Shown one piece after another: positions 26,071 to 34,729 of a DNA stretch of 64,000 nt. Where the stretch lies: positions 2,046,001 to 2,110,000 of the forward strand of contig NZ_CP019966.1 in NCBI RefSeq assembly GCF_003031265.1, in the 5' to 3' direction. The notes beneath the pieces were generated by a model. It searched no databases and had not been told where the DNA came from. It saw nothing but the letters and a program-made list of their open reading frames with translations. Each line of letters opens with the position of its first letter. Position 1 is the first letter of the stretch. This stretch comes from Rhodopseudomonas palustris. Lineage in GTDB: Bacteria > Pseudomonadota > Alphaproteobacteria > Rhizobiales > Xanthobacteraceae. The position numbers were made by a program, and so were the translations under genes.

Positions 26071-27307
26071 TTTCGCCACCTTCGCGCATCCGCATCAGGA
26101 GTTTGCGGACGCCGGCAATGACGGCGCGCCGTGGACCACCTGGCTGATGCTCGGCGGCCGCGGCGCCGGCAAGACCCGCGCCGGCGCCGAATGGGTGCGG
26201 GCGATGGTGGCCGGCACGCCGCCTTATGCGACGCGGCCGCACGGCCGGATCGCGCTGGTCGGCGAAAGCTGGCACGACGCCCGCGAGGTGATGGTGGAAG
26301 GCGAATCCGGCCTGCTGCGGATCACGCCGCGCCGCGAGCGCCCCGAGTGGATGGCCAGCCGCAAGCGGCTGGAATGGCCGAGCGGCGCGGTCGGCGAAGT
26401 GTTCTCCGCCGACGATCCGGATAGTTTGCGCGGTCCGCAATTCGAGGCGGCGTGGTGCGACGAGCTGGCGAAATGGCGCTACGCCGAAGCGAGCTTCGAC
26501 ATGCTGCAATTCGGGCTGCGGCTGGGGCAGCGGCCGCGGCAGCTGATCACCACGACGCCGCGGCCGCTGCCGCTGATCAAGCGGCTGCTCGGCGATCCGC
26601 ATACCCGCGTGACGCGGGCGCCGACCCGCGCCAACGCCGCGCATCTGTCGCCGGCGTTTCTCGAAACCGTGGTGGCGCGCTATGCCGGCACAAGGCAGGG
26701 CCGGCAGGAGCTCGACGGCGAACTGATCGAGGACCGGCCCGACGCGCTGTGGTCGCGCGAGGCAATCGAGCGCGCCCGCGTCGCGGCGGCGCCGCCGCTG
26801 GTGCGGATCGTGGTGGCGATCGATCCGCCGGGCTCGTCGCGGCCGGGGGCGGACGCCTGCGGCATCGTTGCGGCGGGGCGCAGCGCCGCCGGCGATTACT
26901 ACGTGCTGGAGGACGTCTCCAGCGACCGGCTGTCGCCGGCGGCCTGGGCGGCGCGCGCGATCGCGCTGTATCACCGGCTCGAGGCCGATGCGATCATCGC
27001 CGAGGTCAATATGGGCGGCGAGATGGTGCGCGCGGTGCTGCACGAGACCGACGCCGCGATCCCGGTGCGCGAGGTGCGCGCCAGCCGCGGCAAGTTCGTC
27101 CGCGCCGAGCCGGTGGCGGCGCTGTACGAACAGGGCCGGGTGCGGCACGTCGGCTGCTTTCCGCTGCTCGAAGACGAGATGTGCGATTTCGGCCCGACCG
27201 GGCTATCCTCCGGCCACTCGCCGGACCGGCTCGACGCGCTGGTGTGGGCGATCACCGCGCTGATCGGCGGCGCCCATGCCGGGGGACCAAGGATGCGGGT
27301 GTTGTGA
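25934..27307 (+). CDS. GTA large terminase (gp2)
   Basis: About 457 residues. The ATPase Walker A is GGRGAGKTRAG (about residue 73). The acidic nuclease half contains VAIDPPGSSRPGADACGI and, near the C-terminus, RLDALVWAITAL, the metal-binding regions of TerL nucleases. The start is uncertain: ATGs at 25934, 25952 and 25958 all overlap TerS by more than 100 bp, and a TTG at 25990 is possible. TerL drives packaging of host DNA. In most GTA clusters it precedes portal; here it follows capsid. Confidence 0.93.
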   Translation: MTRCPPMPMDSVWSLRAALRRLSAAGLTERFLRQASLRTLGRLQDDFATFAHPHQEFADAGNDGAPWTTWLMLGGRGAGKTRAGAEWVRAMVAGTPPYATRPHGRIALVGESWHDAREVMVEGESGLLRITPRRERPEWMASRKRLEWPSGAVGEVFSADDPDSLRGPQFEAAWCDELAKWRYAEASFDMLQFGLRLGQRPRQLITTTPRPLPLIKRLLGDPHTRVTRAPTRANAAHLSPAFLETVVARYAGTRQGRQELDGELIEDRPDALWSREAIERARVAAAPPLVRIVVAIDPPGSSRPGADACGIVAAGRSAAGDYYVLEDVSSDRLSPAAWAARAIALYHRLEADAIIAEVNMGGEMVRAVLHETDAAIPVREVRASRGKFVRAEPVAALYEQGRVRHVGCFPLLEDEMCDFGPTGLSSGHSPDRLDALVWAITALIGGAHAGGPRMRVL

Positions 27308-27318
27308 AGACGAGTCTG

Positions 27319-27418
27319 TAGGATGGGTTGAGCGTGTAGGATGGGTTGAGCGGAGCGAAACCCATCGCGGCTGGGCTTGGTGGATGATGGGTTTCGCTGA
27401 CGCTCAACCCATCCTACA
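27319..27418. repeat. Inverted-repeat element (GTAGGATGGGTTGAGC type)
   Basis: GTAGGATGGGTTGAGC occurs twice in tandem and then faces its complement GCTCAACCCATCCTAC, with inner GAAACCCATC/GATGGGTTTC arms. The whole folds into a long hairpin just after TerL. A shorter relative is at about 20931-20962, and GATGATGGGTTTCGCT recurs at 27836. Confidence 0.75.
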
Positions 27419-27509
27419 GCCTCGGGCAAGTGTAAGGTGCGACGGCATGGCGGCGGAACCATCGCGGGTCACGCCGGGTTGCTGGACTATCAACGCGGGA
27501 AGGTGACGC

Positions 27510-27803
27510 ATGAGCCGTTCGATCACGAGGACGCCGCTGACGGTGGCGATCACGATGGCGCTGGGGCTGGCGGCGCTCGGCGCCGGCCTGATCGCCGGCA
27601 GCGGCGCGGCGCTGGCCCGCGGCGGCGCCGCCAACATCATGGACTCGCCGGGCTATCAGCGCGCGCTGCAGGAATCCCGCAAGCGGCTGCAGCAGCAGCC
27701 GGGGCCGACCATGGCGCAGCCGTTCGCCGCGCCGCCGGTGGCGTATCCGCATCCCGAGCGTCGGCCGGGGCCGAAGCGGCGACACCGCGCGCCGCGGCAC
27801 TGA
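27510..27803 (+). CDS. Small secreted/periplasmic hypothetical protein
   Basis: 97 residues. A signal peptide or anchor (about residues 10-36, ending in GAALARGG) is followed by a short helical region and a Pro-rich, basic C-terminus. It has the same strand as the GTA genes but no recognised GTA counterpart. Function unknown. Confidence 0.55.
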   Translation: MSRSITRTPLTVAITMALGLAALGAGLIAGSGAALARGGAANIMDSPGYQRALQESRKRLQQQPGPTMAQPFAAPPVAYPHPERRPGPKRRHRAPRH

Positions 27804-27886
27804 GCTGCCGCGCCGTGCGCTGAGTGCTGCTGCGGGGATGATGGGTTTCGCTGCGCGCGCGCCCAGCCTACCAGAGCGTCGCGCGA

Positions 27887-28198
27887 TCAGCAGTAGCCGT
27901 ACCAGCCGCAGGCGTAGGGCAGGCGGCCGAAGATCAGATCCGGATTGGTGCCGTAATAGCTACGGTACAGATACGAGCGCGGCTTGCCGTAGTAACCGTG
28001 CACGATCGGCGGCACGTCGACCTCCGGCGCATACACCGGCGAGCCGCTTTCCATCTCCAGCGATTGCCGCACGCCGCGCGGCTTCGGTTGCGGCTCGGCG
28101 AAGATCTTGCCGATCTTGCTGTGCATCGGCAGATCGGCCGCCCGCGCCGGCCCGGCCAGCGGCAGCGCGATCAGCAATAACAGCACGACACGCAACAT
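27887..28198 (-). CDS. Secreted small hypothetical protein
   Basis: 103 residues. A clear signal peptide (MLRVVLLLLIALPLAGPARA) is followed by a Tyr/Gly/Pro-rich mature region (GYYGKPRSYLYRSYYG) and two Cys near the end (YACGWYGYC). The ATG at 28198 starts the signal peptide. It is opposite in strand to the GTA genes, hence cargo. Tyr/Gly-rich secreted proteins of this type are common in Bradyrhizobiaceae; the role is unknown. Confidence 0.7.
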   Translation of the reverse strand: MLRVVLLLLIALPLAGPARAADLPMHSKIGKIFAEPQPKPRGVRQSLEMESGSPVYAPEVDVPPIVHGYYGKPRSYLYRSYYGTNPDLIFGRLPYACGWYGYC

Positions 28199-28271
28199 GG
28201 CGGCACTCCCGGTGAGATGCCGCGAGGGTGGGGGATTATGGTTAATAAAGATTAACCATCGGCGTTTTTCC

Positions 28272-28355
28272 GTCATTGCGTGCGAGAGCGAAGCAATCCA
28301 GCGCCGTGCCTGAAGCCTCTGGACCGCGTCGTCGGGTTCGCCGCCTCGCGATGAC
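28272..28355. repeat. Palindromic repeat (CATTGCG..GCGATGAC type), copy 1
   Basis: GTCATTGCG and GAAGCAATCCAG at one end and CTCGCGATGAC at the other face each other. Related copies lie at 32034-32154 and 49519-49600, all at gene boundaries in the GTA cluster. Confidence 0.6.
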
Positions 28356-28358
28356 AAG

Positions 28359-29123
28359 TTATCGGCTGAGCGCCGAGCCCCAGCTTTGCGCGGTGCGGGC
28401 GATCCAGTCGCGGTACAGCGTCAGCGGGGTGACGCCGGTGAGGCCGCCGCAGCCGGCGGTGTTGCCGGGGCCGGTCGACCACGACACCACGCCGATCACC
28501 ACCAGCCGGTCGTTCTGCGCCTGCAGCGCCGGGCCGCCGGAATCGCCGGTGCAGGCCCCGAGGCCCGCGCCGCCAGTGGCGGCGGGATCGGTCAGGCGGA
28601 TCTGCAAGCGGCCGGGGCGGCCGGTCGCGGTCAGCGTCGCGCTGCGCGCGGTGCCACCGCTTTTGCCGTCGCCGCGCCGGGTGACGCCGATGCCGGCGAC
28701 GGTGAAGTCCTGGCCGGCGGCGAGCGGATCTTCCGGCGCCGCGATCGGCAGCGGCGCCTTGCCGGGCAGCGGCGCGGCGAGCTTGAGCAGCGCGACATCG
28801 GCGCTAGCGCGGTGGCCGAGGATCGCGCCCATGTCGAACTCCGGATGCGCGGCGACGCGGGCGACGTCACGCAGGCTCGGCTGCCGCTGCGCGTCGTAAT
28901 GCACCACCTTGTAGTCCGCGCCGGGGCCGACGCAGTGCGCGGCGCTCAGCACCAGATCGGGCGCGATCAGCGTCCCCGAACAGAAATTGCCGCGCGAGCC
29001 GACGATGGTGACCAGGGCGCGGCCGAGCGCGCCGGTCGCCTCCGGGGCGCCGCCGACCATCGCCGCCGCTGGTGAGGCGAGCGCGGCGCCGAGCAGACAG
29101 CCGAATGTGAGCGTGCGGATCAT
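28359..29123 (-). CDS. Secreted trypsin-like serine protease
   Basis: About 254 residues with a signal peptide ending PAAA, then MVGGAPEAT, the trypsin N-terminus. The triad is complete: His in LSAAHCVG, Asp in ADVALLKL, Ser in TGDSGGPAL. Cys pairs match the chymotrypsin fold. The ATG at 29123 starts the signal peptide. It lies on the opposite strand between TerL and gp6, so it is cargo rather than part of the particle. The target is unknown. Confidence 0.9.
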   Translation of the reverse strand: MIRTLTFGCLLGAALASPAAAMVGGAPEATGALGRALVTIVGSRGNFCSGTLIAPDLVLSAAHCVGPGADYKVVHYDAQRQPSLRDVARVAAHPEFDMGAILGHRASADVALLKLAAPLPGKAPLPIAAPEDPLAAGQDFTVAGIGVTRRGDGKSGGTARSATLTATGRPGRLQIRLTDPAATGGAGLGACTGDSGGPALQAQNDRLVVIGVVSWSTGPGNTAGCGGLTGVTPLTLYRDWIARTAQSWGSALSR

Positions 29124-29187
29124 GGCGGCGCGTTTCGCCCGCCGCCGCGGCGCTGTCAATCGCCGATCATCATCATGAGGAACCGCC

Positions 29188-29754
29188 ATGCCGATGCTGC
29201 TGCTGGCCGGGCCGGCCGCCGAGCCGTGGACCGTCGCCGATCTGAAGAGCTTCCTGCGCGTCGAGCACGACGCCGACGACGCCGTGATCGCCTCGCTGCT
29301 GACCGCGGCGCGGGCCCAGATCGAGGCCTGGACCGGCAAGATGCTGCTGGCGCAGCGCTGGCGGCTGGTGCTGGATGCCTGGCCGCGCGACGGCCGCATC
29401 GTGCTGCGCGGCGGCCCGCTGCGATCGCTGATCGCGGTGCGGAGCTATGACGAGCGCGGCTACACGCATAGCGTCGATCTCGACAGCTTCGTGCTCGACC
29501 TCGCCGGCGGCGTGATCGCGTCGCCGCCCTGGGCTTTGCCGGAGCCGGGGCGCGACGTTGCCGGCATCGAGCTCGACCTCGAACTCGGCTACGGCACCGC
29601 GCCAGACGACGTCCCGGCGCCGCTGCGCCATGCGGTGCGCACCCTGGTGGCGCAGTGGTACGACAATCGCGGCGGTGCGGGCGATGCCGGCGCCGCGGTG
29701 CTGCCCGGCGGCGTCGCTGGGATGATCGCCGGCTATCGCGCGGTGGCGCTGTGA
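29188..29754 (+). CDS. GTA head-tail connector (gp6)
   Basis: 188 residues. VADLKSFLRVEHDADDAVIASLLTAARAQIEAWTGK is the typical opening of the phage gp6-like/phiE125 gp8 family of adaptors that form the ring below the portal. The C-terminal helix (LRHAVRTLVAQWYDNR) is also characteristic. Its stop overlaps the GTG of the next gene by 4 bp. Strong Shine-Dalgarno GAGGAA before ATG 29188. Confidence 0.9.
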   Translation: MPMLLLAGPAAEPWTVADLKSFLRVEHDADDAVIASLLTAARAQIEAWTGKMLLAQRWRLVLDAWPRDGRIVLRGGPLRSLIAVRSYDERGYTHSVDLDSFVLDLAGGVIASPPWALPEPGRDVAGIELDLELGYGTAPDDVPAPLRHAVRTLVAQWYDNRGGAGDAGAAVLPGGVAGMIAGYRAVAL

Positions 29755-30071
29755 TCGATCCCGGCCGATTGAACCGCCGGCTGACGCTGCTGGCGCCGGT
29801 CGAGACCGACGACGGCCAGGGCGGCGTGGTGCGGAGTTTGGTGGCGCAGGCGGTGCTGTGGGCCAGCGTGGTGCCGCTCGCCGCGCGCGAGGGTGTTGCG
29901 GCCGATACTGATCGCGCGGCGCTGCGCGCAAAAATCACGCTGCGCGCCGGCGTGGCGCTGTCGCGCGCGCATCGGCTCGCCGATGGCGACAGCGTGTATC
30001 GCATCATCGCCTGGCGCAGCCGCGAGCGCGGCGCGCTGCTCGAGATCGACGCCGAGACGGAGCAGACATGA
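29751..30071 (+). CDS. GTA head-tail closure protein (gp7)
   Basis: 106 residues of the SPP1 gp16/HK97 gp10-like head-closure family: LNRRLTLLAPVETDDGQGG, then VWASVVPL and YRIIAWR. GTG start at 29751 in a GTGA overlap with gp6; its own stop overlaps gp8. It seals the connector so that DNA stays in the head. Confidence 0.85.
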   Translation: MIDPGRLNRRLTLLAPVETDDGQGGVVRSLVAQAVLWASVVPLAAREGVAADTDRAALRAKITLRAGVALSRAHRLADGDSVYRIIAWRSRERGALLEIDAETEQT

Positions 30072-30478
30072 CCCCAGCCAGCGTTGCGCTGCGCGCGGCG
30101 ATCCACCGCGCGCTCATCACCGACACCGCGCTGCTCGCCGCGCTCGGCGCGCCGCGGATCTATGATGAACCGCCGCGCGAGGCGGCGTTTCCGTTCGTCA
30201 CCCTCGGCGAAGCGCGGATCAGCGATGTCTCCGCCGACGACGCACCGACCCAGGAGCATCAGCTGACGCTGCACGCCTGGTCGCGGCAGGGCGGCCACAA
30301 GGAGGCGCACCTCATCACCGGCGCGCTGCTGCAGGCGCTCGATGATGCGCCGCTCGCCCCGTCCGGCCATCGCCTCGTCAATCTGCGGTTCGCGCTCGCC
30401 GACATCCGCCGCGAGCCCGACGGCCGCACCTATCACGCCTTGGTGCGATTCCGCGCCGTCACCGAACCGATCAGTTAG
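30068..30478 (+). CDS. GTA tail terminator-like protein (gp8, DUF3168)
   Basis: 136 residues matching the DUF3168 family: ALRAAIHRALITDTALLAALG, PFVTLGEARISD and the C-terminal YHALVRFRAVTEP. DUF3168 proteins cap the tail tube and link it to the head. Overlaps gp7 by 4 bp. 12 bp to gp9. Confidence 0.88.
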   Translation: MTPASVALRAAIHRALITDTALLAALGAPRIYDEPPREAAFPFVTLGEARISDVSADDAPTQEHQLTLHAWSRQGGHKEAHLITGALLQALDDAPLAPSGHRLVNLRFALADIRREPDGRTYHALVRFRAVTEPIS

Positions 30479-30490
30479 CAGGAGCCGTGC

Positions 30491-30898
30491 ATGGGCGCAC
30501 AGAAGGGCAAGGATCTGCTGCTCAAGATCCACGACGGCACGAACTACGTCACCGTCGCCGGCTTGCGCAGCCGCAAGATCGCGTTCAACGCCGAACTGGT
30601 CGATATCACCCACGCCGAATCCGCCGACCGCTGGCGCGAGCTGCTGGCCGGCGCCGGCGCCCGCCGTGCCTCGATCTCCGGCCGCGGCCTGTTCAAGGAT
30701 TCAAGCTCCGACGCGCTGGTGCGCAGTGCGTTCTTCAGCGGGCTGATCAGCGACTGCCAGGTGGTGGTGCCGGATTTCGGCAGCATCACCGGGCCGTTCC
30801 AGATCGCCAGCCTCGAATTCGCCGGCGAGCACAACGGCGAAGTCACCTTCGACCTGACGCTGGAGAGCGCCGGCGCGCTCGGCTTCGTCGCATTGTGA
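30491..30898 (+). CDS. GTA major tail protein (gp9)
   Basis: 135 residues. GAQKGKDLLLKIHDG..YVTVAGLRSRKI and the pair ADRWRELLAGAGARRASISG and FDLTLESAGALGFV are typical of the TP901-1-like major tail tube protein of GTAs. It assembles the tail tube. ATG 30491 with CAGGAG upstream. Confidence 0.93.
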   Translation: MGAQKGKDLLLKIHDGTNYVTVAGLRSRKIAFNAELVDITHAESADRWRELLAGAGARRASISGRGLFKDSSSDALVRSAFFSGLISDCQVVVPDFGSITGPFQIASLEFAGEHNGEVTFDLTLESAGALGFVAL

Positions 30899-30907
30899 GA
30901 GGACAGC

Positions 30908-31225
30908 ATGGCCAACAAACATCGCGGTGAAATCGAAGCCGAACTCGGCGGCCAGACCCGCACGCTGGTGCTGACGCTCGGCGCGCTCGCCGAACTCGAA
31001 GCCGCGTTCGCCGCCACCGATCTGGTCGCACTGGCGCAGCGCTTCGGCAGCGGGCATCTGTCGGCGCGCGATCTGGTCCGGATCATCGCCGCGGGCCTCC
31101 GCGGTGCCGGCGAGGCGGTCCGCGATGACGAGGTCGCGGCGATGACGGTGAGCGGCGGTGCCGCCGGCTACGCCAGCATCGCGGCCGAACTGCTGGCGGC
31201 GACGTTCGGCGAGGCCGCGGCGTGA
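30908..31225 (+). CDS. GTA tail assembly chaperone-like protein (gp10)
   Basis: 105 residues. NKHRGEIEAELGGQTRTLVLTLGALAELE is the conserved start of the GTA gp10 family, followed by helices. With gp10a it occupies the position of the phage tail assembly chaperone pair between tail tube and tape measure. It overlaps gp10a by 4 bp, without an obvious slippery frameshift site, so two separate proteins are likely. Confidence 0.88.
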   Translation: MANKHRGEIEAELGGQTRTLVLTLGALAELEAAFAATDLVALAQRFGSGHLSARDLVRIIAAGLRGAGEAVRDDEVAAMTVSGGAAGYASIAAELLAATFGEAAA

Positions 31226-31425
31226 CGCCGTTTCCGTGGGCGGAGGCGATGCAGTTCGGCCTCGGCGTGCTGCGGCTGCCGCCCGATCAGTTCTGGCGGA
31301 TGACGCCGCGCGAACTCGCCGCCGCGATCGCCGGCCTGCGCGGCGGCGCGACACCGCCGCTCGGCCGCGCCGCGCTCGATGAGCTGATGCGGCGCTATCC
31401 GGATCGATCAGGAGCGATGCGATGA
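31222..31425 (+). CDS. GTA gp10a, tail assembly chaperone second subunit
   Basis: 67 residues. PWAEAMQFGLGVLRLPPDQFWRMTPRELAAAIAG is the signature of this short GTA family. It overlaps both neighbours by 4 bp (ATGA), the tightly coupled GTA arrangement. Confidence 0.88.
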   Translation: MTPFPWAEAMQFGLGVLRLPPDQFWRMTPRELAAAIAGLRGGATPPLGRAALDELMRRYPDRSGAMR

Positions 31426-32015
31426 TCGGCAGCGGCACTGGCGAGACCTGCGATTGTGCTTGCGTCGACGACACCACGCAAAAGGTCGACCAGCTCACCA
31501 CCAAGACCCAGGCGCTGAGCAGCGAAGCCAAGGGGTTTGCGCGCGCGATGACCTCGGCGTTCTCGCAGGCGGTCACCGGCGGCAAACAGTTCGAGGACGT
31601 GCTGAAGTCGCTGGCGCTGAAAGTCTCGGACCTCGCGCTGAAGGCGGCGCTGAAGCCGCTCACCACCAGCCTTGCGGCCGGCTTCGACAGCCTGTTCTCG
31701 GGCCTGTTCGGCGGCTCGCTGCTCAAGAACGCCAACGGCGCGATCAAGCCGTTCGCATCGGGCGGCGTGATCGGCACCCCGACCTATTTCCCGATGCTCG
31801 GCGGCGGTGTCGGCCTCGCCGGTGAAGCCGGTCCCGAGGCGATCCTGCCGCTGACGCGCGGCGCCGACGGCCGGCTCGGCGTCGCCTCGAGCGGCGGCGC
31901 TACCACGGTCAACATCCAGATCGCCACGTCCGACGCCGACAGCTTCCGCCGCTCCGAGACCTATCTCACCGGCCAGATCGCCCGCGCCGTCGCGCGCGGG
32001 CAGCGGGGCTTGTAG
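31422..32015 (+). CDS. GTA tape measure protein (gp11)
   Basis: 197 residues, short as in other GTAs, whose tails are short or need few repeats. An N-terminal helix with KVDQLTTKTQALSSEAKGFARAM, a hydrophobic middle (SLFSGLFGGSLL) and the conserved GGVIGTPTYFPMLGGGVGLAGEAGPEAILPL C-terminal region. It sets tail length and acts in DNA entry. Overlaps gp10a by 4 bp. A palindromic repeat follows. Confidence 0.88.
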   Translation: MIGSGTGETCDCACVDDTTQKVDQLTTKTQALSSEAKGFARAMTSAFSQAVTGGKQFEDVLKSLALKVSDLALKAALKPLTTSLAAGFDSLFSGLFGGSLLKNANGAIKPFASGGVIGTPTYFPMLGGGVGLAGEAGPEAILPLTRGADGRLGVASSGGATTVNIQIATSDADSFRRSETYLTGQIARAVARGQRGL

Positions 32016-32033
32016 TTCGCAGCCTTGCATCGA

Positions 32034-32154
32034 CGTCATTGCGAGCGCAGCGAAGCAATCCAGGTACTTGATGTCCTAAGCCTGGATTGCTTCGTCGCGG
32101 AGCCTGTGCCCGGACGGCGCGTAGCGCCGATCCGGGTGCTCTTCGCAATGACGA
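32034..32154. repeat. Palindromic repeat (CATTGCGAG type), copy 2
   Basis: CGTCATTGCGAGCG..GAAGCAATCCAG faces CTGGATTGCTTCG..CGCAATGACG, with an inner GCGCGTAGCGCC palindrome. It fills the gap between gp11 and gp12, two genes that are normally adjacent. Confidence 0.7.
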
Positions 32155-32169
32155 TGAAAGACTCATCGC

Positions 32170-32808
32170 ATGACCCCATTCCACGAAATCCTGTTTCCGC
32201 TCGACGTCGCGCTGAAAAGCGCCGGCGGGCCGGAGCGGCGCACCGAGATCGTCGGCTTCGGCTCTGGCCGCGAGCAGCGCAACGCGCGCTGGGCGGACTC
32301 GCGGCGGCGCTATGACGCCGGCTACGGCGTCAAGACCTTCGAGGCGCTGCAGCAGGTCGTGGCGTTCTTCGAAGAGCGCCGCGGCCCGCTCACCGGCTTC
32401 CGCTGGCGCGATCGGCTGGATTGCAGCTCGGCCGCGCCCGGCGCCGCGGTGTCGCCGCTCGACCAGGGCATCGGCATCGGTGACGGCACGCGCGCCAACT
32501 ATCAACTCGTGAAGACCTACGGTGCCGGCTTTGCACCCTATGTGCGCACGATCAATAAGCCGGTTGCCGGCAGCGTCCGCGTTGCAGTCAGTGGCGTCGA
32601 AGCCGCGGCCGCCAGCTTCGCCTGCGATCCGGCCACCGGCATCGTCACCTTCGCCCCCGGCCATTTGCCGCCGTCCGGCGCAGCGGTGACCGCCGGCTTT
32701 CAGTTCGATGTCCCGGTGCGGTTCGACACCGACTACCTCGAAGTCGATCTCTCGGCGTTCGCCGCCGGCGCGATCCCGAAGATCCCGCTGGTCGAGATCA
32801 GGGTGTGA
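32170..32808 (+). CDS. GTA distal tail protein (gp12, DUF2460)
   Basis: 212 residues of the DUF2460/TIGR02217 family: FHEILFPLDVALKSAGGPERRTEIVGFGSGREQRN..W at the start and PVRFDTDYLEVDL near the end. Forms the distal ring of the tail. Its last codons (IPLVEIRV) are copied, fused to the gp13 start, at 34603-34686. In an uninterrupted GTA, gp13 would follow directly; here 7.5 kb of cargo intervenes. Confidence 0.92.
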   Translation: MTPFHEILFPLDVALKSAGGPERRTEIVGFGSGREQRNARWADSRRRYDAGYGVKTFEALQQVVAFFEERRGPLTGFRWRDRLDCSSAAPGAAVSPLDQGIGIGDGTRANYQLVKTYGAGFAPYVRTINKPVAGSVRVAVSGVEAAAASFACDPATGIVTFAPGHLPPSGAAVTAGFQFDVPVRFDTDYLEVDLSAFAAGAIPKIPLVEIRV

Positions 32809-33051
32809 GTTCCAACGTGGACTGAGCCGAAGCTGCGAGTCTCTCTTACCCTTGGATGCAATCAGATAGTTAGATCATTAATCCTGTGCTGAAACCGGCA
32901 TGTTCGTTGGGCGACACGCGGATCTGATCAGAACAGTTTACACCTCTGAATTTACCCGGTGGCAATCAGGCGGTGCCGATCCTCAGCGCCTTCATGCGAC
33001 CCGCGAGGAAGCGCCTGCGCGGTCGGCATTCATGGCGGCGTTGAGAATTTC

Positions 33052-34446
33052 ATGCAGCGATTCATAATTTTGATTTTCGGCCTTCTCCTGCCAGTGGCCG
33101 CAGATGCGAACGAAGCTGCTCCGGCGATACCTCACCGGTGTGAGAACTGCACCTCGACACCGGTCGAAGTTGCGACGCAGGCCCGCGAAATGTCGGACAT
33201 GTGCCGTTCCGTGGGTGGGACGCCACGATCGGGTCCAGACATTCAGCAGGGACGTTTTCCGGATGGTCCCGTTTTCTGGGCCATCGACGAAGCCACGTTC
33301 GCCTGCGATGGAGCGGCAACGCTGTTTTCCACCAATCACGGAGCAGGGGTCCACATCTTCGTCGAAACCAACGATGGGCACGCAATCCAAGCTTTCGAAC
33401 ACGCGGCCTTTGGAGTGACGTTGCAGCGTAGCAGCGACGCCAACAAGGTTTGGCTTAACGTTGGCGGTGCGCTCTGTGGGCAGAACACGGCTGGTCTGTC
33501 GACAGCGGACATGCGCGCGTGTCAGCGTCCCCTCAAATGGGACGCTGGAACCCGCAAGGTCGATTTTGCACCGCTGTCGGAAATCCGGGATTTGCCGCAG
33601 GCCGAGGATCAGGAGGCGCAGGCCGGCGGATTGCCCGCCAACAGGATCTACGATTCCGGCTCGGAGCTCGTGAATAAGCGGGATTACGTTCTCAACGAAT
33701 ACTGGAAGGACAAGATCGACCTCATTCCCTGGAAGCCGCGCGGTGCCACGCAAGGGACGATCTTCAATTGGCCGTTTGCGTCACCGGATGGACGATCGTT
33801 GATGGTGTCGCTGCTGCAGGCACCAGCGGTCTGCACCCCCAAATGTCCGGCGCGCTTCATCAATGCACAACACCGGGTCGTGTTGGAAATCATGGTGTGT
33901 GCCGACAGAACAAAACACGGGTTCTCGCCTGATAACAGGACGTTCATCGCCTGCGGAGAACGGTTCTCCATCCCGCAGGTCGACGAGCGGACGGCTCTTC
34001 TCGACAATGCCCCGCCGGGTTCGAACCCCGAGGCTTATCTCGAGGTCCAGCGTCGCCTTCGTGCGCAGCCAAAAAACAGGCCGGAGCCGATCCGAGTTGA
34101 TTCAGCGCTTCACAACGATTCTCAGATGCTCATTCGCGAGTGGAAAGACGGCTCGGTCGAGATTGCCTATGACGTCCCGAAGCAAACACTGCCCGTGGTG
34201 CAGGGGACGTTGTTGTTCCGTGGCACTCGTAGCGGTTCAAATTATCAGGGAACGGCGTTCACGTTTCGTGACGGTTGTGCGCCCGCGCCCTACGAAGTGC
34301 GCGGATATCGAGACGCGAAACGTGAGCTGGTCGTTTTGACCGGTGCGGCCCCCCGGCGCGGCAGAGGCTGTGACATCATCGGGGATTCGGTTCGCTCCAA
34401 TCATGCGCGACTCGTGTTCGACACGCGAGAGCTGGGCGACGAATAA
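33052..34446 (+). CDS. Secreted hypothetical protein, cargo between gp12 and gp13
   Basis: 464 residues. A signal peptide (about 1-19, FIILIFGLLLPVAADA) is followed by a Cys-containing N-terminal region (HRCENCTSTP, DMCRS) and a second region with paired Cys (APAVCTPKCPAR, GCAPAP), consistent with a disulfide-bonded periplasmic protein. ATG 33052 starts the signal peptide; the longer frame to 32959 does not. I recognise no family. Confidence 0.65.
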   Translation: MQRFIILIFGLLLPVAADANEAAPAIPHRCENCTSTPVEVATQAREMSDMCRSVGGTPRSGPDIQQGRFPDGPVFWAIDEATFACDGAATLFSTNHGAGVHIFVETNDGHAIQAFEHAAFGVTLQRSSDANKVWLNVGGALCGQNTAGLSTADMRACQRPLKWDAGTRKVDFAPLSEIRDLPQAEDQEAQAGGLPANRIYDSGSELVNKRDYVLNEYWKDKIDLIPWKPRGATQGTIFNWPFASPDGRSLMVSLLQAPAVCTPKCPARFINAQHRVVLEIMVCADRTKHGFSPDNRTFIACGERFSIPQVDERTALLDNAPPGSNPEAYLEVQRRLRAQPKNRPEPIRVDSALHNDSQMLIREWKDGSVEIAYDVPKQTLPVVQGTLLFRGTRSGSNYQGTAFTFRDGCAPAPYEVRGYRDAKRELVVLTGAAPRRGRGCDIIGDSVRSNHARLVFDTRELGDE

Positions 34447-34602
34447 GGACGAGCCCGCCGGTGCGACGCGGGCTCTGTGCGACAGTAGCTAACTCACCAG
34501 CTGGTTTGGACAACCAGCGTGAGGTTATGAACGCCCGGTCGGCTCCGTGTCAGATCGGCCGAGACCCAGTCGTGCCTTGGCAGAGTGGCACGGAGGTCCC
34601 CC

Positions 34603-34686
34603 ATGCTCGCCATTCCGTCGGCCTTGCAGGCCAAGCTCGATACCGGCGCGTTTCCGAATCTCCCGCTGGTCGAGAGCAGGGTGTGA
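34603..34686 (+). pseudogene. In-frame fusion scar: gp13 start joined to gp12 end
   Basis: A 27-codon frame starts MLAIPSALQAKLD, almost identical to the gp13 start (MLTIPSALQAKLD), and continues into NLPLVESRV and stop, almost identical to the gp12 end (IPLVEIRV and stop). The switch falls at a shared GCCGG-like stretch. The leader TCCCCC before the ATG is shared with gp13. It reads as the joint of a tandem duplication running from the gp12 end to the gp13 start. Not expected to be functional. The rest of 34447-34729 shows no gene. Confidence 0.8.
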
Positions 34687-34729
34687 GCGGTTTCTCCCGG
34701 AGGCCGCGGTTCGAGCCTCAGCCGTTGCT

